DNA of 55,026 nt from Planctomycetota bacterium (lineage in GTDB: Bacteria; Planctomycetota; Planctomycetia; Planctomycetales; Planctomycetaceae): NCBI GenBank assembly GCA_018242525.1, contig JAFEBS010000020.1:15719-70744 (forward strand). Direction: 5' to 3'. The position numbers and the translations under genes were made by a program. The notes below the pieces were generated by a model, which saw nothing but the letters and a program-made list of their open reading frames with translations, ran no database searches and was not told the origin of the DNA. Positions 21,033 to 29,816 of the stretch are shown one piece after another; positions within the stretch are counted from its first letter, which is position 1, and each line of letters begins with the position of its first letter.

Positions 21033-22313
21033 TCATTGAACTCCACCCGCCCACTGAATCTCATTCTGCGGTCGCGGTCTCCGACTGAATTCCGGCTCGT
21101 CCTGCTCCTGAATGTATCGACTATTTCGCGGCCTGAGCACCCGTTCCGTCAGAAACCTTGCCAACGTCTCAGCAACTCGATCATGACCCAATGCGGACCA
21201 GCGTGGCGCGTATCGCAAGAAATTCGCTTCCGGCGGGTCGACATCCATCAACGTCTCTGACAGATCCAGGTAGGGCAAGCGCTGACGGATCACATATTGC
21301 TCCAGTGCGTTAAATGGAGCCCGATTCGGATAATAGGCATCGGGTGACACCCCCGATTTCACCCGGACCCCCGCCCCGCTGGAGCAGCGTGACGAGACCT
21401 GCCAGGGCTTCGGTGAGGTCACCACCGCCAGTTGGAAATGAGTCCCCGCCGCCAATTCCGCCAGATCGGCGATCGGACGAAACGACTGCATCACCGCGAC
21501 ATCCGTTTCCGGATGCTCGTTCCGCAGCCAGGCATAGGCGTTTGTGGCGACATCCCGGCTGGTGGCGTTCCGCTCGCTGATCTGCTGTTTCCACCGATTC
21601 CCCGCCACCACCAGTCCCCAGTCCACCAGTCGAAACTGCTGACGCAGGTGATCCACCGGGTTCGGCTTTCGCGGAATCCCCTGCAGACTGCGATGCGGAC
21701 AGGAAATCGGGGTTCCGCGGGAATCGCTGCGAGTCCGCCGGCGCAATTGCCGGTCATCGGCGACATCCGACCAGTCGAAATGCAGCACCACCAAATCGGG
21801 CTGCAGCGCCAGCAGTTTTTGTTTGAACAACAGATACTCAGTGAGGGGACAGGCACCCGGCAAACCGGCATTGATCACCTCCACCGGCAATCGGAGTCGC
21901 TCCTGCAGCAGATTCGCCAATTGATGCGTAAATAGATCGCTGTCGGGCGTCTCAGGAGCGAAAATCGTTTCGTCCCCCAGCACGACAACCCGGTACGAAT
22001 TCACCGGCTTGGGGATCGCCACTTCCGGCCCGCGAAATCCCAGACTGTTCGTCTGCAATTCCACCAGCGATTTCCGGTCACGGCACTTGAGTTCCGCGAA
22101 GGCATGCGGCTTCAGTTCCAGATAGGTCAACCACGAGGGAACGGTCAGTCGAGCTGGATCGGTCAGACATTCCGCGGGAGTGACGGCGCAGACCGGTTGG
22201 CCCTGCACGACCTCATACACGCGCACACCGACTTCCGCCCCGCACAGTAGCAATCCCAACAGGATTACGGCGATCAGAAACTGGCGAACAAGTCTCAATT
22301 TGGCGCGGATCAT
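21033..22313 (-). CDS. SGNH/GDSL-hydrolase-like membrane-anchored protein, atypical block I
   Basis: A 426-residue protein with one N-terminal membrane span (FLIAVILLGLLLCGAEVGV) and an exported SGNH-like domain. Block I reads YRVVVLGDETIFAPETPDSD, where family members have GDS. The catalytic serine is therefore replaced by glutamate. The block III-like NAGLPGACPLTEYLLFKQKL and a C-terminal SALGHDRVAETLARFL, with the block V histidine, are kept. Related AlgX-like proteins act on polysaccharide O-acetyl groups. Without the serine this copy may be inactive or may bind only. The ATG at 22313 is favoured. It follows gdh-side transcription but is 33 nt upstream of gdh and could be co-transcribed. 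Confidence 0.65.
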   Translation of the reverse strand: MIRAKLRLVRQFLIAVILLGLLLCGAEVGVRVYEVVQGQPVCAVTPAECLTDPARLTVPSWLTYLELKPHAFAELKCRDRKSLVELQTNSLGFRGPEVAIPKPVNSYRVVVLGDETIFAPETPDSDLFTHQLANLLQERLRLPVEVINAGLPGACPLTEYLLFKQKLLALQPDLVVLHFDWSDVADDRQLRRRTRSDSRGTPISCPHRSLQGIPRKPNPVDHLRQQFRLVDWGLVVAGNRWKQQISERNATSRDVATNAYAWLRNEHPETDVAVMQSFRPIADLAELAAGTHFQLAVVTSPKPWQVSSRCSSGAGVRVKSGVSPDAYYPNRAPFNALEQYVIRQRLPYLDLSETLMDVDPPEANFLRYAPRWSALGHDRVAETLARFLTERVLRPRNSRYIQEQDEPEFSRRPRPQNEIQWAGGVQ

Positions 22314-22551
22314 CGCCGTGCCTTCCCTGGCCGTCAAACATTCTCACCAGATACCGGGATCAGGTCAGTTAACCCACCCCAGAGCGCACTCCGGGCGCGG
22401 CGGGATGGTAGTCCGGCAGGGATTGCAGGACAAGACGGGTTTTGGAGCACCAGGCAGTCGCCGTTGACAAGCTGGGCGCGGCATGGGAATCTCATATGTT
22501 CAACAATCGATCTGTAAGGCGTCGACGAAGTTTGCTGACGGGGGATGAACG

Positions 22552-23898
22552 ATGACGATTTACCGCGACTGCAACGGGATCACTCGCCGCAATGCGCTTC
22601 AACTCGGCTTGGGCGGGTTTGTGGGACTGGGGCTTGCGGAAGGACTGCTGGGCCGGGCCAGTGCTACGGAGAGTGGATCGAGCTCCGCGGGAGTCGCCAA
22701 AGGTTGCATCCTGATTTGGATGGATGGCGGCCCGACTCACTTCGAAACGTTTGATCCGAAACCGACTGCACCGTCCGAGATTCGGGGTGAATTCGATGCC
22801 ATCGCCACACAGGTCCCGGGGGTTCAGTTCTCAGAGCATCTGAAACGGCTCGCGGGGATCGCGGACAAGTTTGCGACAATCCGTTCCATCCGCCATGACC
22901 AGGCGAATCACGGCGCGGGCAATCATTACATGATGACCGGGGCTCCCCCCCGGATTCCGGTCGGTTGCGGAGCATTCGTCAGCTTCCATCCGAGCATGGG
23001 GGCCGTTGTCGCGCACGAGCTTGGCAAGCCCAACGGGTTGCCGCCGTACTTTTCGATGCCATCGATGTCACGATCCGGGGGCCCCAACTTCCTGGGGGCG
23101 AAATTCGCACCATTCGTCGTGTCCGACGACCCGAATTCGGCCAACTTCCGAGTGCGGGACGTGGCACTGCCCAAAGGTTTGACCGAAGACAAATTCTCGT
23201 TCCGAAACCAACTTCGACGGCGCGTGGACACACTGCCGCGAATCACCGACCCGGCGGCGGGTGACCCGGCCCTGGCTTTCGATGATTACTACCGTCAAAG
23301 TCTGGATCTGGTCACGTCCCCCGCGGCCCAGGCGGCGTTCGATGTCAGCCAGGAACCAGAGCAGATCCGTAACCGATACGGCCGCAATTCGTTCGGCCAG
23401 CGTTTGCTGCTGGCGCGGCGACTGGTCGAGGCCGGCGTGCCGTTCGTGACAGTCTACGATGGAGGCTGGGATCACCACGCGGACCTGTTCAATGCCTGTG
23501 CCAAGCGATTGCCCGACTGGGACAACTCGGTCGCCACATTGATCGAAGATCTGGAGCAACGTGGCATGCTCGGTTCGACACTGGTCACCGCACTGGGTGA
23601 GTTTGGCCGCACGCCGAAGCTGTCGACCCTGCCGGGGCAAACCAAAGCGGGCCGCGATCACTGGGCGAACGCGATGTCTGTCCTGATGGCTGGCGGCGGC
23701 ATCCCCGGCGGTCTGGTCCTGGGCGCGACCGACCGCAACGGTTACTCGGCCGTTGATCGGGTATTGTCACCGGAAAACTTTGTCTCCACGATTTATACGA
23801 AACTCGGCATCAACCCCGACAAAATGCTCTACACGCCGCAGGGGCGCCCATCACACCTTGTCAGTGATCCGACGCCGATTCACGAACTGTTCGTGTAG
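22552..23898 (+). CDS. DUF1501 domain protein with twin-arginine leader
   Basis: A 448-residue planctomycete-type DUF1501 protein related to the alkaline phosphatase/sulfatase fold. The N terminus GITRRNALQLGLGGFVGLGL is a twin-arginine (Tat) export signal. The family landmarks are all present: CILIWMDGGPTHFETFDPKP, the SIRHDQANHGAGNHYMMTG segment, FVTVYDGGWDHHADLF, and LGEFGRTPKL with a following GRDHW. These proteins are usually encoded with DUF1549/DUF1553 cytochrome-type proteins, and none is adjacent here. The role is unknown. Confidence 0.9.
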   Translation: MTIYRDCNGITRRNALQLGLGGFVGLGLAEGLLGRASATESGSSSAGVAKGCILIWMDGGPTHFETFDPKPTAPSEIRGEFDAIATQVPGVQFSEHLKRLAGIADKFATIRSIRHDQANHGAGNHYMMTGAPPRIPVGCGAFVSFHPSMGAVVAHELGKPNGLPPYFSMPSMSRSGGPNFLGAKFAPFVVSDDPNSANFRVRDVALPKGLTEDKFSFRNQLRRRVDTLPRITDPAAGDPALAFDDYYRQSLDLVTSPAAQAAFDVSQEPEQIRNRYGRNSFGQRLLLARRLVEAGVPFVTVYDGGWDHHADLFNACAKRLPDWDNSVATLIEDLEQRGMLGSTLVTALGEFGRTPKLSTLPGQTKAGRDHWANAMSVLMAGGGIPGGLVLGATDRNGYSAVDRVLSPENFVSTIYTKLGINPDKMLYTPQGRPSHLVSDPTPIHELFV

Positions 23899-24069
23899 CG
23901 CCTCCCCGTTTTTTACCCGCGCTGGCCCTGATGAGGTAACTCTCGACCTGGCCCCAACAAACATCGCTGTACCTTGGGCAAACGTGCAAAGTTGCATGTC
24001 ACTCGTGACACTCTGCTTCATGGGGGAAAGAGCGTCTGATTCACTGTCCTCTTACGCCGAGTCACACCG

Positions 24070-25047
24070 ATGAAGCGATTGATACTTGTCGCCCTGTTGT
24101 TCGTTTTCTCAGAGTCTCTCCTGGCGGAGGAGATCAATAACCCCAACAGCACGCTCAAGCGGTTCGCAGTCGAATCGAAGGCTGATCGGTTGGTGATCCA
24201 ACTTCGAAAACAGCCCATCGCCGAGTTCGTGTTTGCAGACTCGAAGATCCAGCGCCCGTTTTTTGCAAATCTCCGTACGCCGGGTGGCTTGCAGGTCTCC
24301 CGCAATCATCCTCCGGTGGCGGGAACGGATCCTGTCGATCACGACACGATGCATCCCGGCATCTGGCTCGGCTTTGGTGACATTGGGGGCGTCGACTTCT
24401 GGCGAAATCGGGGGCGTATTGAACACCTTCGGATTGCGGAGTCGCCAGGCTCCAACGGCGACCGGCTCACGTTTTCCACCGAGTCCCGACTGGTCACACC
24501 CGATGGCCAGGCTGTGTGCCGACTGTTCAGTCAGTTCAGATTGACGGATCTCGGCAGGAGTTGGCGGGTGGACTGGGAATCCACGTTTCAATCGGCCGAT
24601 CACGACCTCACGTTCGGTGACCAGGAGGAGATGGGTTTCGGTGCCCGGGTTGCCACGCCGCTGACCGAAAAGAACGGCGGATTGATCATCAGTTCCACCG
24701 GCCGCAAGACTGCGTCTGCCACCTGGGGACAGACCGCCGACTGGTGTGACTACTCAGGCCGAATCGGCGAACGAACGGCGGGGATCACCCTGATGGCCGC
24801 CCCGGACAACTTCCGTCCCAGTTGGTGGCACAACCGCGACTACGGTGTCTTCGTTGCCAATCCGTTCGGCCGCGCCGCGATGAAACAAGGGGCTCCGAGC
24901 ATCGTGACCGTCAAGAAAGGAGAACCGTTTCGGCTGCGCTTTGCCGCCGTGATTCATGAGGACGATTACACCCCTGCCGATGCCTATCAACAATTCAAAT
25001 CGATTGCTCGAATCGAGAACTCGCTCGAGCCAAAATCAGGGCCGTAA
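24070..25047 (+). CDS. Secreted PmoA-like (DUF6807) protein
   Basis: A 325-residue protein with a clear signal peptide (LILVALLFVFSESLLAEE, residues about 4-20). The body matches the family annotated as methane-oxygenase PmoA-like in planctomycetes and Bacteroidota: RPFFANLRTPGGLQVSRNHP, DHDTMHPGIWLGFGDIGGVD and WCDYSGRIGERTAGITLMA, with a C-terminal WWHNRDYGVFVANPFGR. The family has a beta-sandwich fold and is usually found with carbohydrate-handling genes. The PmoA name is historical and does not imply methane oxidation. Its stop is 2 bp from the stop of the convergent channel-like gene. Confidence 0.8.
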   Translation: MKRLILVALLFVFSESLLAEEINNPNSTLKRFAVESKADRLVIQLRKQPIAEFVFADSKIQRPFFANLRTPGGLQVSRNHPPVAGTDPVDHDTMHPGIWLGFGDIGGVDFWRNRGRIEHLRIAESPGSNGDRLTFSTESRLVTPDGQAVCRLFSQFRLTDLGRSWRVDWESTFQSADHDLTFGDQEEMGFGARVATPLTEKNGGLIISSTGRKTASATWGQTADWCDYSGRIGERTAGITLMAAPDNFRPSWWHNRDYGVFVANPFGRAAMKQGAPSIVTVKKGEPFRLRFAAVIHEDDYTPADAYQQFKSIARIENSLEPKSGP

Positions 25048-25049
25048 TC

Positions 25050-25529
25050 CTATTTCGGGTGCCGCGGCAACAGGTCGCCATCTTCCTGCCAGGATTCCGA
25101 TTCCACCACCTGCAACGGCGTCAGCTCCAGCGGTTGTTTCGCGGTTCTGTCGTCGTCAGCAATCGTTTCCCCGGCAATCGGCAGATCGACCTGGAGACGA
25201 CTGTGGAACGAGTGCAGCAGCCGGTGAAAGATTGGAGTCAGCAGGACGCCAATCACAGCGGCAAACAACATCACTCCCAGGAGAGAATCCATGATCGTAA
25301 AGAGCTTGCCGCCGGTCGTGCGTGGTTGGTGCGAGGGTCCATTGCCCGTCATGACCAGGGCGGAATTCACCGTGGCATCGAGCCAGGTCAGCCCTTCCAG
25401 GAAGCTGTAGCCGATCGCGCCCAGCACCAGGACCAAGCCGTCCACGACGACAGCGGCGGCCGCAAACACCGCCATTCGGGTCGCAAACTGCCGTCGCGAC
25501 AGGATCGGATGATTCGGGTCTTCGAACAT
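25050..25529 (-). CDS. Two-span ion-channel-like membrane protein
   Basis: A 159-residue protein with two membrane segments (about residues 18-45 and 80-105) around a short re-entrant-like stretch WLDATVNSALVMTGNGPSHQ. The layout matches bacterial two-TM potassium-channel-like proteins. The usual filter TVGYG is replaced by TGNGP, and the following GKLFTIMDSLLGVMLFAAVI segment is typical of a divergent family lacking the classic filter. The acidic C-terminal tail is cytoplasmic. It ends a minus-strand run with glgP and a phosphatase, starting 3 nt after the phosphatase stop. Confidence 0.6.
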   Translation of the reverse strand: MFEDPNHPILSRRQFATRMAVFAAAAVVVDGLVLVLGAIGYSFLEGLTWLDATVNSALVMTGNGPSHQPRTTGGKLFTIMDSLLGVMLFAAVIGVLLTPIFHRLLHSFHSRLQVDLPIAGETIADDDRTAKQPLELTPLQVVESESWQEDGDLLPRHPK

Positions 25530-25532
25530 GGA

Positions 25533-26138
25533 TCAATCACCTGCATGACTGCAATCATTCCAGAGACGCACGACCGGATCGTGCAGCCCGTGATTGTAAC
25601 CAAGTATACTGACCGCCGCCGTCCCCAATTCGAAACAGCGTCCGGCCGAAGGAGGCAGGCCGGTCCAGCAGGCGGCGAGCATCCTGAGAAAATGACCACT
25701 GGAAAAGACCAGCACGTTGCCGTTCACGGCCCGAATTCGGTTCATGACCCGCTGCGCCCGCGCGGCCACCTCGGCCACGCTTTCACCACCAGAACCACCA
25801 TCGCGGAACAGTTCCCAATCGGGACGCTCCTTCAGGATTTCCTCGTTCGTCTTACCATCGAAGGCACCATAGTTCCATTCCACCAGGTCGTGATCCACAG
25901 TGGCCACCATTCCGAAGCCCGCCAGTTCACAGGTTCGCCAGGCTCGTTTCAGCGGGCTCGCAAACACATGAGAAAAGGTCAGGCCGATCAGCCGTTTGCC
26001 GAGTCGGTCGGCATTCCGCTCGCCTCGTTCTGTCAGCGGAATGTCCGAAACACCGGTGTACTGGCCCGAGACGCTCCACGCGGTCTCGCCGTGGCGGGCC
26101 AGGTAGATCCTGGGAAGAACCTGATCGGAAGCGTTCAT
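25533..26138 (-). CDS. Histidine phosphatase (phosphoglycerate-mutase-like) family protein
   Basis: A 201-residue histidine phosphatase. The phosphohistidine motif YLARHGETAWSVSGQYTG (RHG) is near residue 17, the acid residue lies in DHDLVEWNYGAFDGKT, and the second catalytic histidine is in VLVFSSGHFLRMLAACW. Members dephosphorylate sugars, small metabolites or proteins, and the substrate is unknown. The ATG at 26138 lies 7 nt after the glgP stop, so it is part of that operon and may act on a glycogen-derived sugar phosphate. Confidence 0.88.
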   Translation of the reverse strand: MNASDQVLPRIYLARHGETAWSVSGQYTGVSDIPLTERGERNADRLGKRLIGLTFSHVFASPLKRAWRTCELAGFGMVATVDHDLVEWNYGAFDGKTNEEILKERPDWELFRDGGSGGESVAEVAARAQRVMNRIRAVNGNVLVFSSGHFLRMLAACWTGLPPSAGRCFELGTAAVSILGYNHGLHDPVVRLWNDCSHAGD

Positions 26139-26145
26139 GGCTGTT

Positions 26146-28656
26146 CTACTCCATATCTGGGGAGATCTCGGGGACCGGACACGGCGCGGCATGCCAGATC
26201 TCTGTCGCATATTCCGCGATGGCGCGATCGCTCGAGAACTTTCCCGAGCAGCCAACGTTGATGATCGCCATCCGATTCCACGCGTCGACATCCTGATAGA
26301 CGCGGCCGACCCTGGATTGCGTCTCGGCATAGGACGTCAGGTCGGCCAGGTGCAGATACGGTTCACCGCGTGCCAGCAGAGTGTCGAGGATTCCCCGGAA
26401 GATTCCCGGTTCGCGCTGGCTGAAGTGATTGGTGGCAATCAGGTCCAGTGCCTGCCGCGTTTCCGGCTCGTGTTCGTAATGCCAGCGTGGGTCATACCAG
26501 TTGCGGGTGTCGGCCACCTGCTGGGCATTGAGCCCGAAGAGAAACAGGTTCTGCTCACCAACTTCCTGAGCGATTTCAATCGTCGCCCCGTCGCGTGTTC
26601 CGATGGTCAAAGCGCCATTCATCATGAACTTCATGTTACTGGTGCCGCTGGCCTCATAGCCCGCCGTGGAGATCTGCTCGGAGACATCGCTGGCAGGGAT
26701 CAAATCCTGGGCCATGGTGACGTTGTATTCGGGCAGGAACAGAACCTTCAACCGTCCTCGAACTGCCGGGTCGGCATCGATCACCGCGGCCACGTTGTTG
26801 ATGAGCTTGATGATCAACTTGGCCAACTGATACGCCGGGGCCGCCTTGCCACCGAAGAAAAAGGTTCGCGGCGGCACATCCAACCGAGGATTCCGCCGCA
26901 GCCGATCATAAAGAATGATGATCTGCAACACATTCAGCAGTTGCCGTTTGTACTCGTGAATCCGCTTGATCTGACTGTCGAAGATCGAATCGGGATCGGC
27001 GGTCTGACCGGTCGTCACCTGCAGCCATTTCAAAAACCGCAGCTTGGCGGCCCGCTTGGCCTGCTGAAACTTCGTGCGAAACAGACTGTCGTCGGCCAGC
27101 GGCAGCAGTTGGCGAAGCTGACTCATGTCGCTCACCCAGCCTTCGCCGATTGTATCCGTGATCAGTTGCGAGAGTGCCGGGTTGGCAACCGCCAGCCAGC
27201 GGCGCGGCGTCACACCATTGGTCTTGTTGTTGAATCGTTCGGGCAGCATGTCGGCAAAGTCTTTCACGGTCCGGGTGCGAAGCAATTCGGAATGAATGGC
27301 TGCCACGCCGTTGGTGCTGTGCGTACCGACGATCGCCAGGTGAGCCATGCGAACCTGCTTCTCCGGAGTTTCCGTGATCAGGCTCAGGCGCCCGACGCGG
27401 CTTTCGTCGCCTGGATAACGGGCGCGAACGTCGTTCAGGAAACGGCGGTTGATTTCATAGATCACATCCAGATGGCGTGGCAGCGCCATCTCGAACAGAT
27501 TGACCGACCACTTCTCCAGTGCTTCGGGAAGCAGGGTATGGTTGGTGTATGCCAGCGTGCGGACGGTCAGATCCCAGGCTTCGTCCCAACCCAGACCGGC
27601 CTCATCCAGTAGAATCCGCATCAGTTCCGCCACGGCCAGCGCTGGGTGCGTGTCGTTGAGTTGAATCGCCACCTTGTCAGGCAGTGCGTGCCAGTCCGCA
27701 TTGGTCCGGCGAAAGCGGCGGAGAATGTCGGCCAGCGAACAGGCGACCAGGAAGTACTCCTGCAGAAACCGCAGGTGCTTGCCATTGGACGTCGAATCGT
27801 CCGGGTACAGGACTCGGGTCAGGTTCTCGGCCATCACCTTGTCATGGACGGCTCCGACAAAATCGCCGTGATTAAACTCGTTAAGATCGAAGAAGTCGGC
27901 GGCAGTGGCGCCCCACAGACGCAACGTATTGATCGTTTTGCCACCATATCCGATGACGGGTCGATCATACGGGATTCCACGCAAAGTAGTCCCATGATCG
28001 CTGCCCAGTCCATGAGCGCCCCGGGTGAATTCCAGGTTGCAATTGAGACGGGCTTCCACGCTTTCGTCCGGCTTGGCGACTTCCCACGGGTCGGCACGCT
28101 GCAGCCAGTTGTCGGGACGTTCAACCTGAAATCCATCCTGGATTTCCTGCCGGAAGATGCCGTATTCATACCGCAGTCCATATCCGATGGCGGGGATCTG
28201 CAGCGTGGCCATCGAATCGATAAAGCAGGCCGCCAATCGCCCCAGACCGCCGTTTCCCAGACCGGCGTCCGGTTCTTCATGCACCAGTCGATGGAAATCC
28301 TGCCCCTCGCGCTGCAACACCGCATGAACAACCGGTTCGACCATCAGATTCGCAATGTTATTGCCCAGTAATCGACCAAGCAGGAACTCCATCGACACGT
28401 AGTAGACGCGTTTGGGGTTCTGCCGGTCGTACGTCTGCTGCGTCCTCAGCCAGCGTTGGGCCAGCAGGTCGCGCAGCGACGTCGCAAGGGCCTCGAACTG
28501 GTCCCGTTCGCTCGCCTGCCGGGGATCAACGACGCGGTCAAACACCAGATGACGCTCGTAAGACGCGTTTTCGTCGCCCGCAAAGTTGACCAGCCCGCAC
28601 TCGTATCGTTGCGGTATTTTGGGGAGAGTCCCCGGATCAGTTGGCATGGGATTCAT
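26146..28656 (-). CDS. glgP: Glycogen/alpha-glucan phosphorylase
   Basis: Releases glucose 1-phosphate from glycogen or maltodextrin in the cytoplasm. It has 836 residues from the ATG at 28656 (MNPMPTDPGTLPKIPQRYEC), the usual size for a bacterial GT35 phosphorylase. The PLP lysine is Lys676 in GTSNMKFMMNGAL. RVYYVSMEFLLGRLLGNNIA near the N terminus, the GLGNGGLGRLAACFIDSMAT loop and the KRIHEYKRQLLN segment are all intact. It heads an operon with the histidine phosphatase and the channel-like protein (gaps 7 and 3 nt). Confidence 0.95.
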   Translation of the reverse strand: MNPMPTDPGTLPKIPQRYECGLVNFAGDENASYERHLVFDRVVDPRQASERDQFEALATSLRDLLAQRWLRTQQTYDRQNPKRVYYVSMEFLLGRLLGNNIANLMVEPVVHAVLQREGQDFHRLVHEEPDAGLGNGGLGRLAACFIDSMATLQIPAIGYGLRYEYGIFRQEIQDGFQVERPDNWLQRADPWEVAKPDESVEARLNCNLEFTRGAHGLGSDHGTTLRGIPYDRPVIGYGGKTINTLRLWGATAADFFDLNEFNHGDFVGAVHDKVMAENLTRVLYPDDSTSNGKHLRFLQEYFLVACSLADILRRFRRTNADWHALPDKVAIQLNDTHPALAVAELMRILLDEAGLGWDEAWDLTVRTLAYTNHTLLPEALEKWSVNLFEMALPRHLDVIYEINRRFLNDVRARYPGDESRVGRLSLITETPEKQVRMAHLAIVGTHSTNGVAAIHSELLRTRTVKDFADMLPERFNNKTNGVTPRRWLAVANPALSQLITDTIGEGWVSDMSQLRQLLPLADDSLFRTKFQQAKRAAKLRFLKWLQVTTGQTADPDSIFDSQIKRIHEYKRQLLNVLQIIILYDRLRRNPRLDVPPRTFFFGGKAAPAYQLAKLIIKLINNVAAVIDADPAVRGRLKVLFLPEYNVTMAQDLIPASDVSEQISTAGYEASGTSNMKFMMNGALTIGTRDGATIEIAQEVGEQNLFLFGLNAQQVADTRNWYDPRWHYEHEPETRQALDLIATNHFSQREPGIFRGILDTLLARGEPYLHLADLTSYAETQSRVGRVYQDVDAWNRMAIINVGCSGKFSSDRAIAEYATEIWHAAPCPVPEISPDME

Positions 28657-28970
28657 CGACGTCGGCCTCCAGGTTGTCCATGTCTCCGAAACCTGAGACC
28701 GGATTAGCGGCGCATTTTCTCCGATGGCGTCTGCGAACATAAGTTCACCCAGCCGACCTAACAGGAGTGTCAGGGAAACCCGCATTCGGGGCCTGAGCGC
28801 AAAATGGCTTAATGACGTCGGCCGCTGGCGAGTCGCGAGGGCTTTGCTCAACAAATGGGGCTGCCCCCTGCCCCCCTCCCAATGTCCCCTCGACTCAAAT
28901 CAGAGATCTGGGGTCTGCCACGGGTCTGCCACCATTTGTCGGGCAGAGTCGGGGGAGACAGGAAACACGT
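28657..28970. other. Intergenic region upstream of glgP
   Basis: About 314 bp with no supportable gene. It contains a short direct repeat of GGGTCTGCCAC at about 28911-28931 and C-rich tracts around 28860-28890. The glgP promoter is expected near its right-hand side on the minus strand, but no clear -35/-10 pair stands out. Confidence 0.4.
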
Positions 28971-29756
28971 TTAATGGGAACCGACAGCGTTCTTGTATTC
29001 CGTCGGCGAATCCAGGCGTATTTGCCGCCCGTTTATTTCCAGGTATTTCAGGTTTGGCGCATCGCGCAGGCGAGCCATCAGGTCGTCCGGCACGACCGCT
29101 TCTGAAACGATGAGACACTTTAGAGCCGGGGACTTGACGAGAACAGAAAGCTCCTGTTCCTGCAGGTTGTGCGCAACGACCGTCAGTTCCCGCAAGTGAG
29201 GCAGACCGTTCAACCAGGACCAGTCATTCGGACGATTTGAGAAAACGGGCTGGCGGTAATTCACAACGTTCAGCGTTGTCATTTTCGACAGCCAGAAGGA
29301 ATCCTCGGGACGAATGATCGATCGCTGAAAATCCAGCGTCACGACGTCATGCCGGGTGGCGAGCGTCTGCAGAGTTCCCTCCGGCAGATTTCGATTGTGA
29401 ATAAAGACCTCGTTCAGACCAGCGCTGCTGTCAAGGACACGCAACACCGTTTCGTCGGTGGGCGCATCCGCTTGTCCCTGGACCATCAGGTTCGTTGGTC
29501 GAGACATCAGGCAGATGACAAATCTGTCGCCCAGCCAACGTTCCAGAGACGGCAGACTTGGCCCACGCCAACCGATAATCAGATCGATCTGGTTTCCGGA
29601 CTGGGGCAATGCCAGTTTCATCAAACGCCGATTCGCGAAATAACGGCTACCGACGCAAGTGATCCCGACGAGCAACGCGGCACAGACGAGGACCTTCGTC
29701 GTTCGAACGGCGAGTCGTAAGCAATCGCTCGGATGATCCGCTCGCGGTTCAGGCAT
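28971..29756 (-). CDS. Membrane-anchored protein of unknown function, LRR-like C terminus
   Basis: A 261-residue protein with one N-terminal membrane span (TTKVLVCAALLVGITCVGSR) and an external region. The C-terminal half has irregular leucine-rich-like strands (GLPHLRELTVVAHNLQEQEL, SPALKCLIVSEAVVPDDLM, APNLKYLEINGRQIRL). I do not recognise a specific family. The ATG at 29756 is preceded by AAAGGGG, a fair Shine-Dalgarno sequence, and was chosen over an upstream ATG. It follows the zinc-ribbon gene by 60 nt on the same strand. Confidence 0.6.
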   Translation of the reverse strand: MPEPRADHPSDCLRLAVRTTKVLVCAALLVGITCVGSRYFANRRLMKLALPQSGNQIDLIIGWRGPSLPSLERWLGDRFVICLMSRPTNLMVQGQADAPTDETVLRVLDSSAGLNEVFIHNRNLPEGTLQTLATRHDVVTLDFQRSIIRPEDSFWLSKMTTLNVVNYRQPVFSNRPNDWSWLNGLPHLRELTVVAHNLQEQELSVLVKSPALKCLIVSEAVVPDDLMARLRDAPNLKYLEINGRQIRLDSPTEYKNAVGSH

Positions 29757-29816
29757 CGGTCCCCTTTCTGCGGGACAATTCACGGCCGTTCCAACTGGGA
29801 ACGGGTGTTGCGACCA

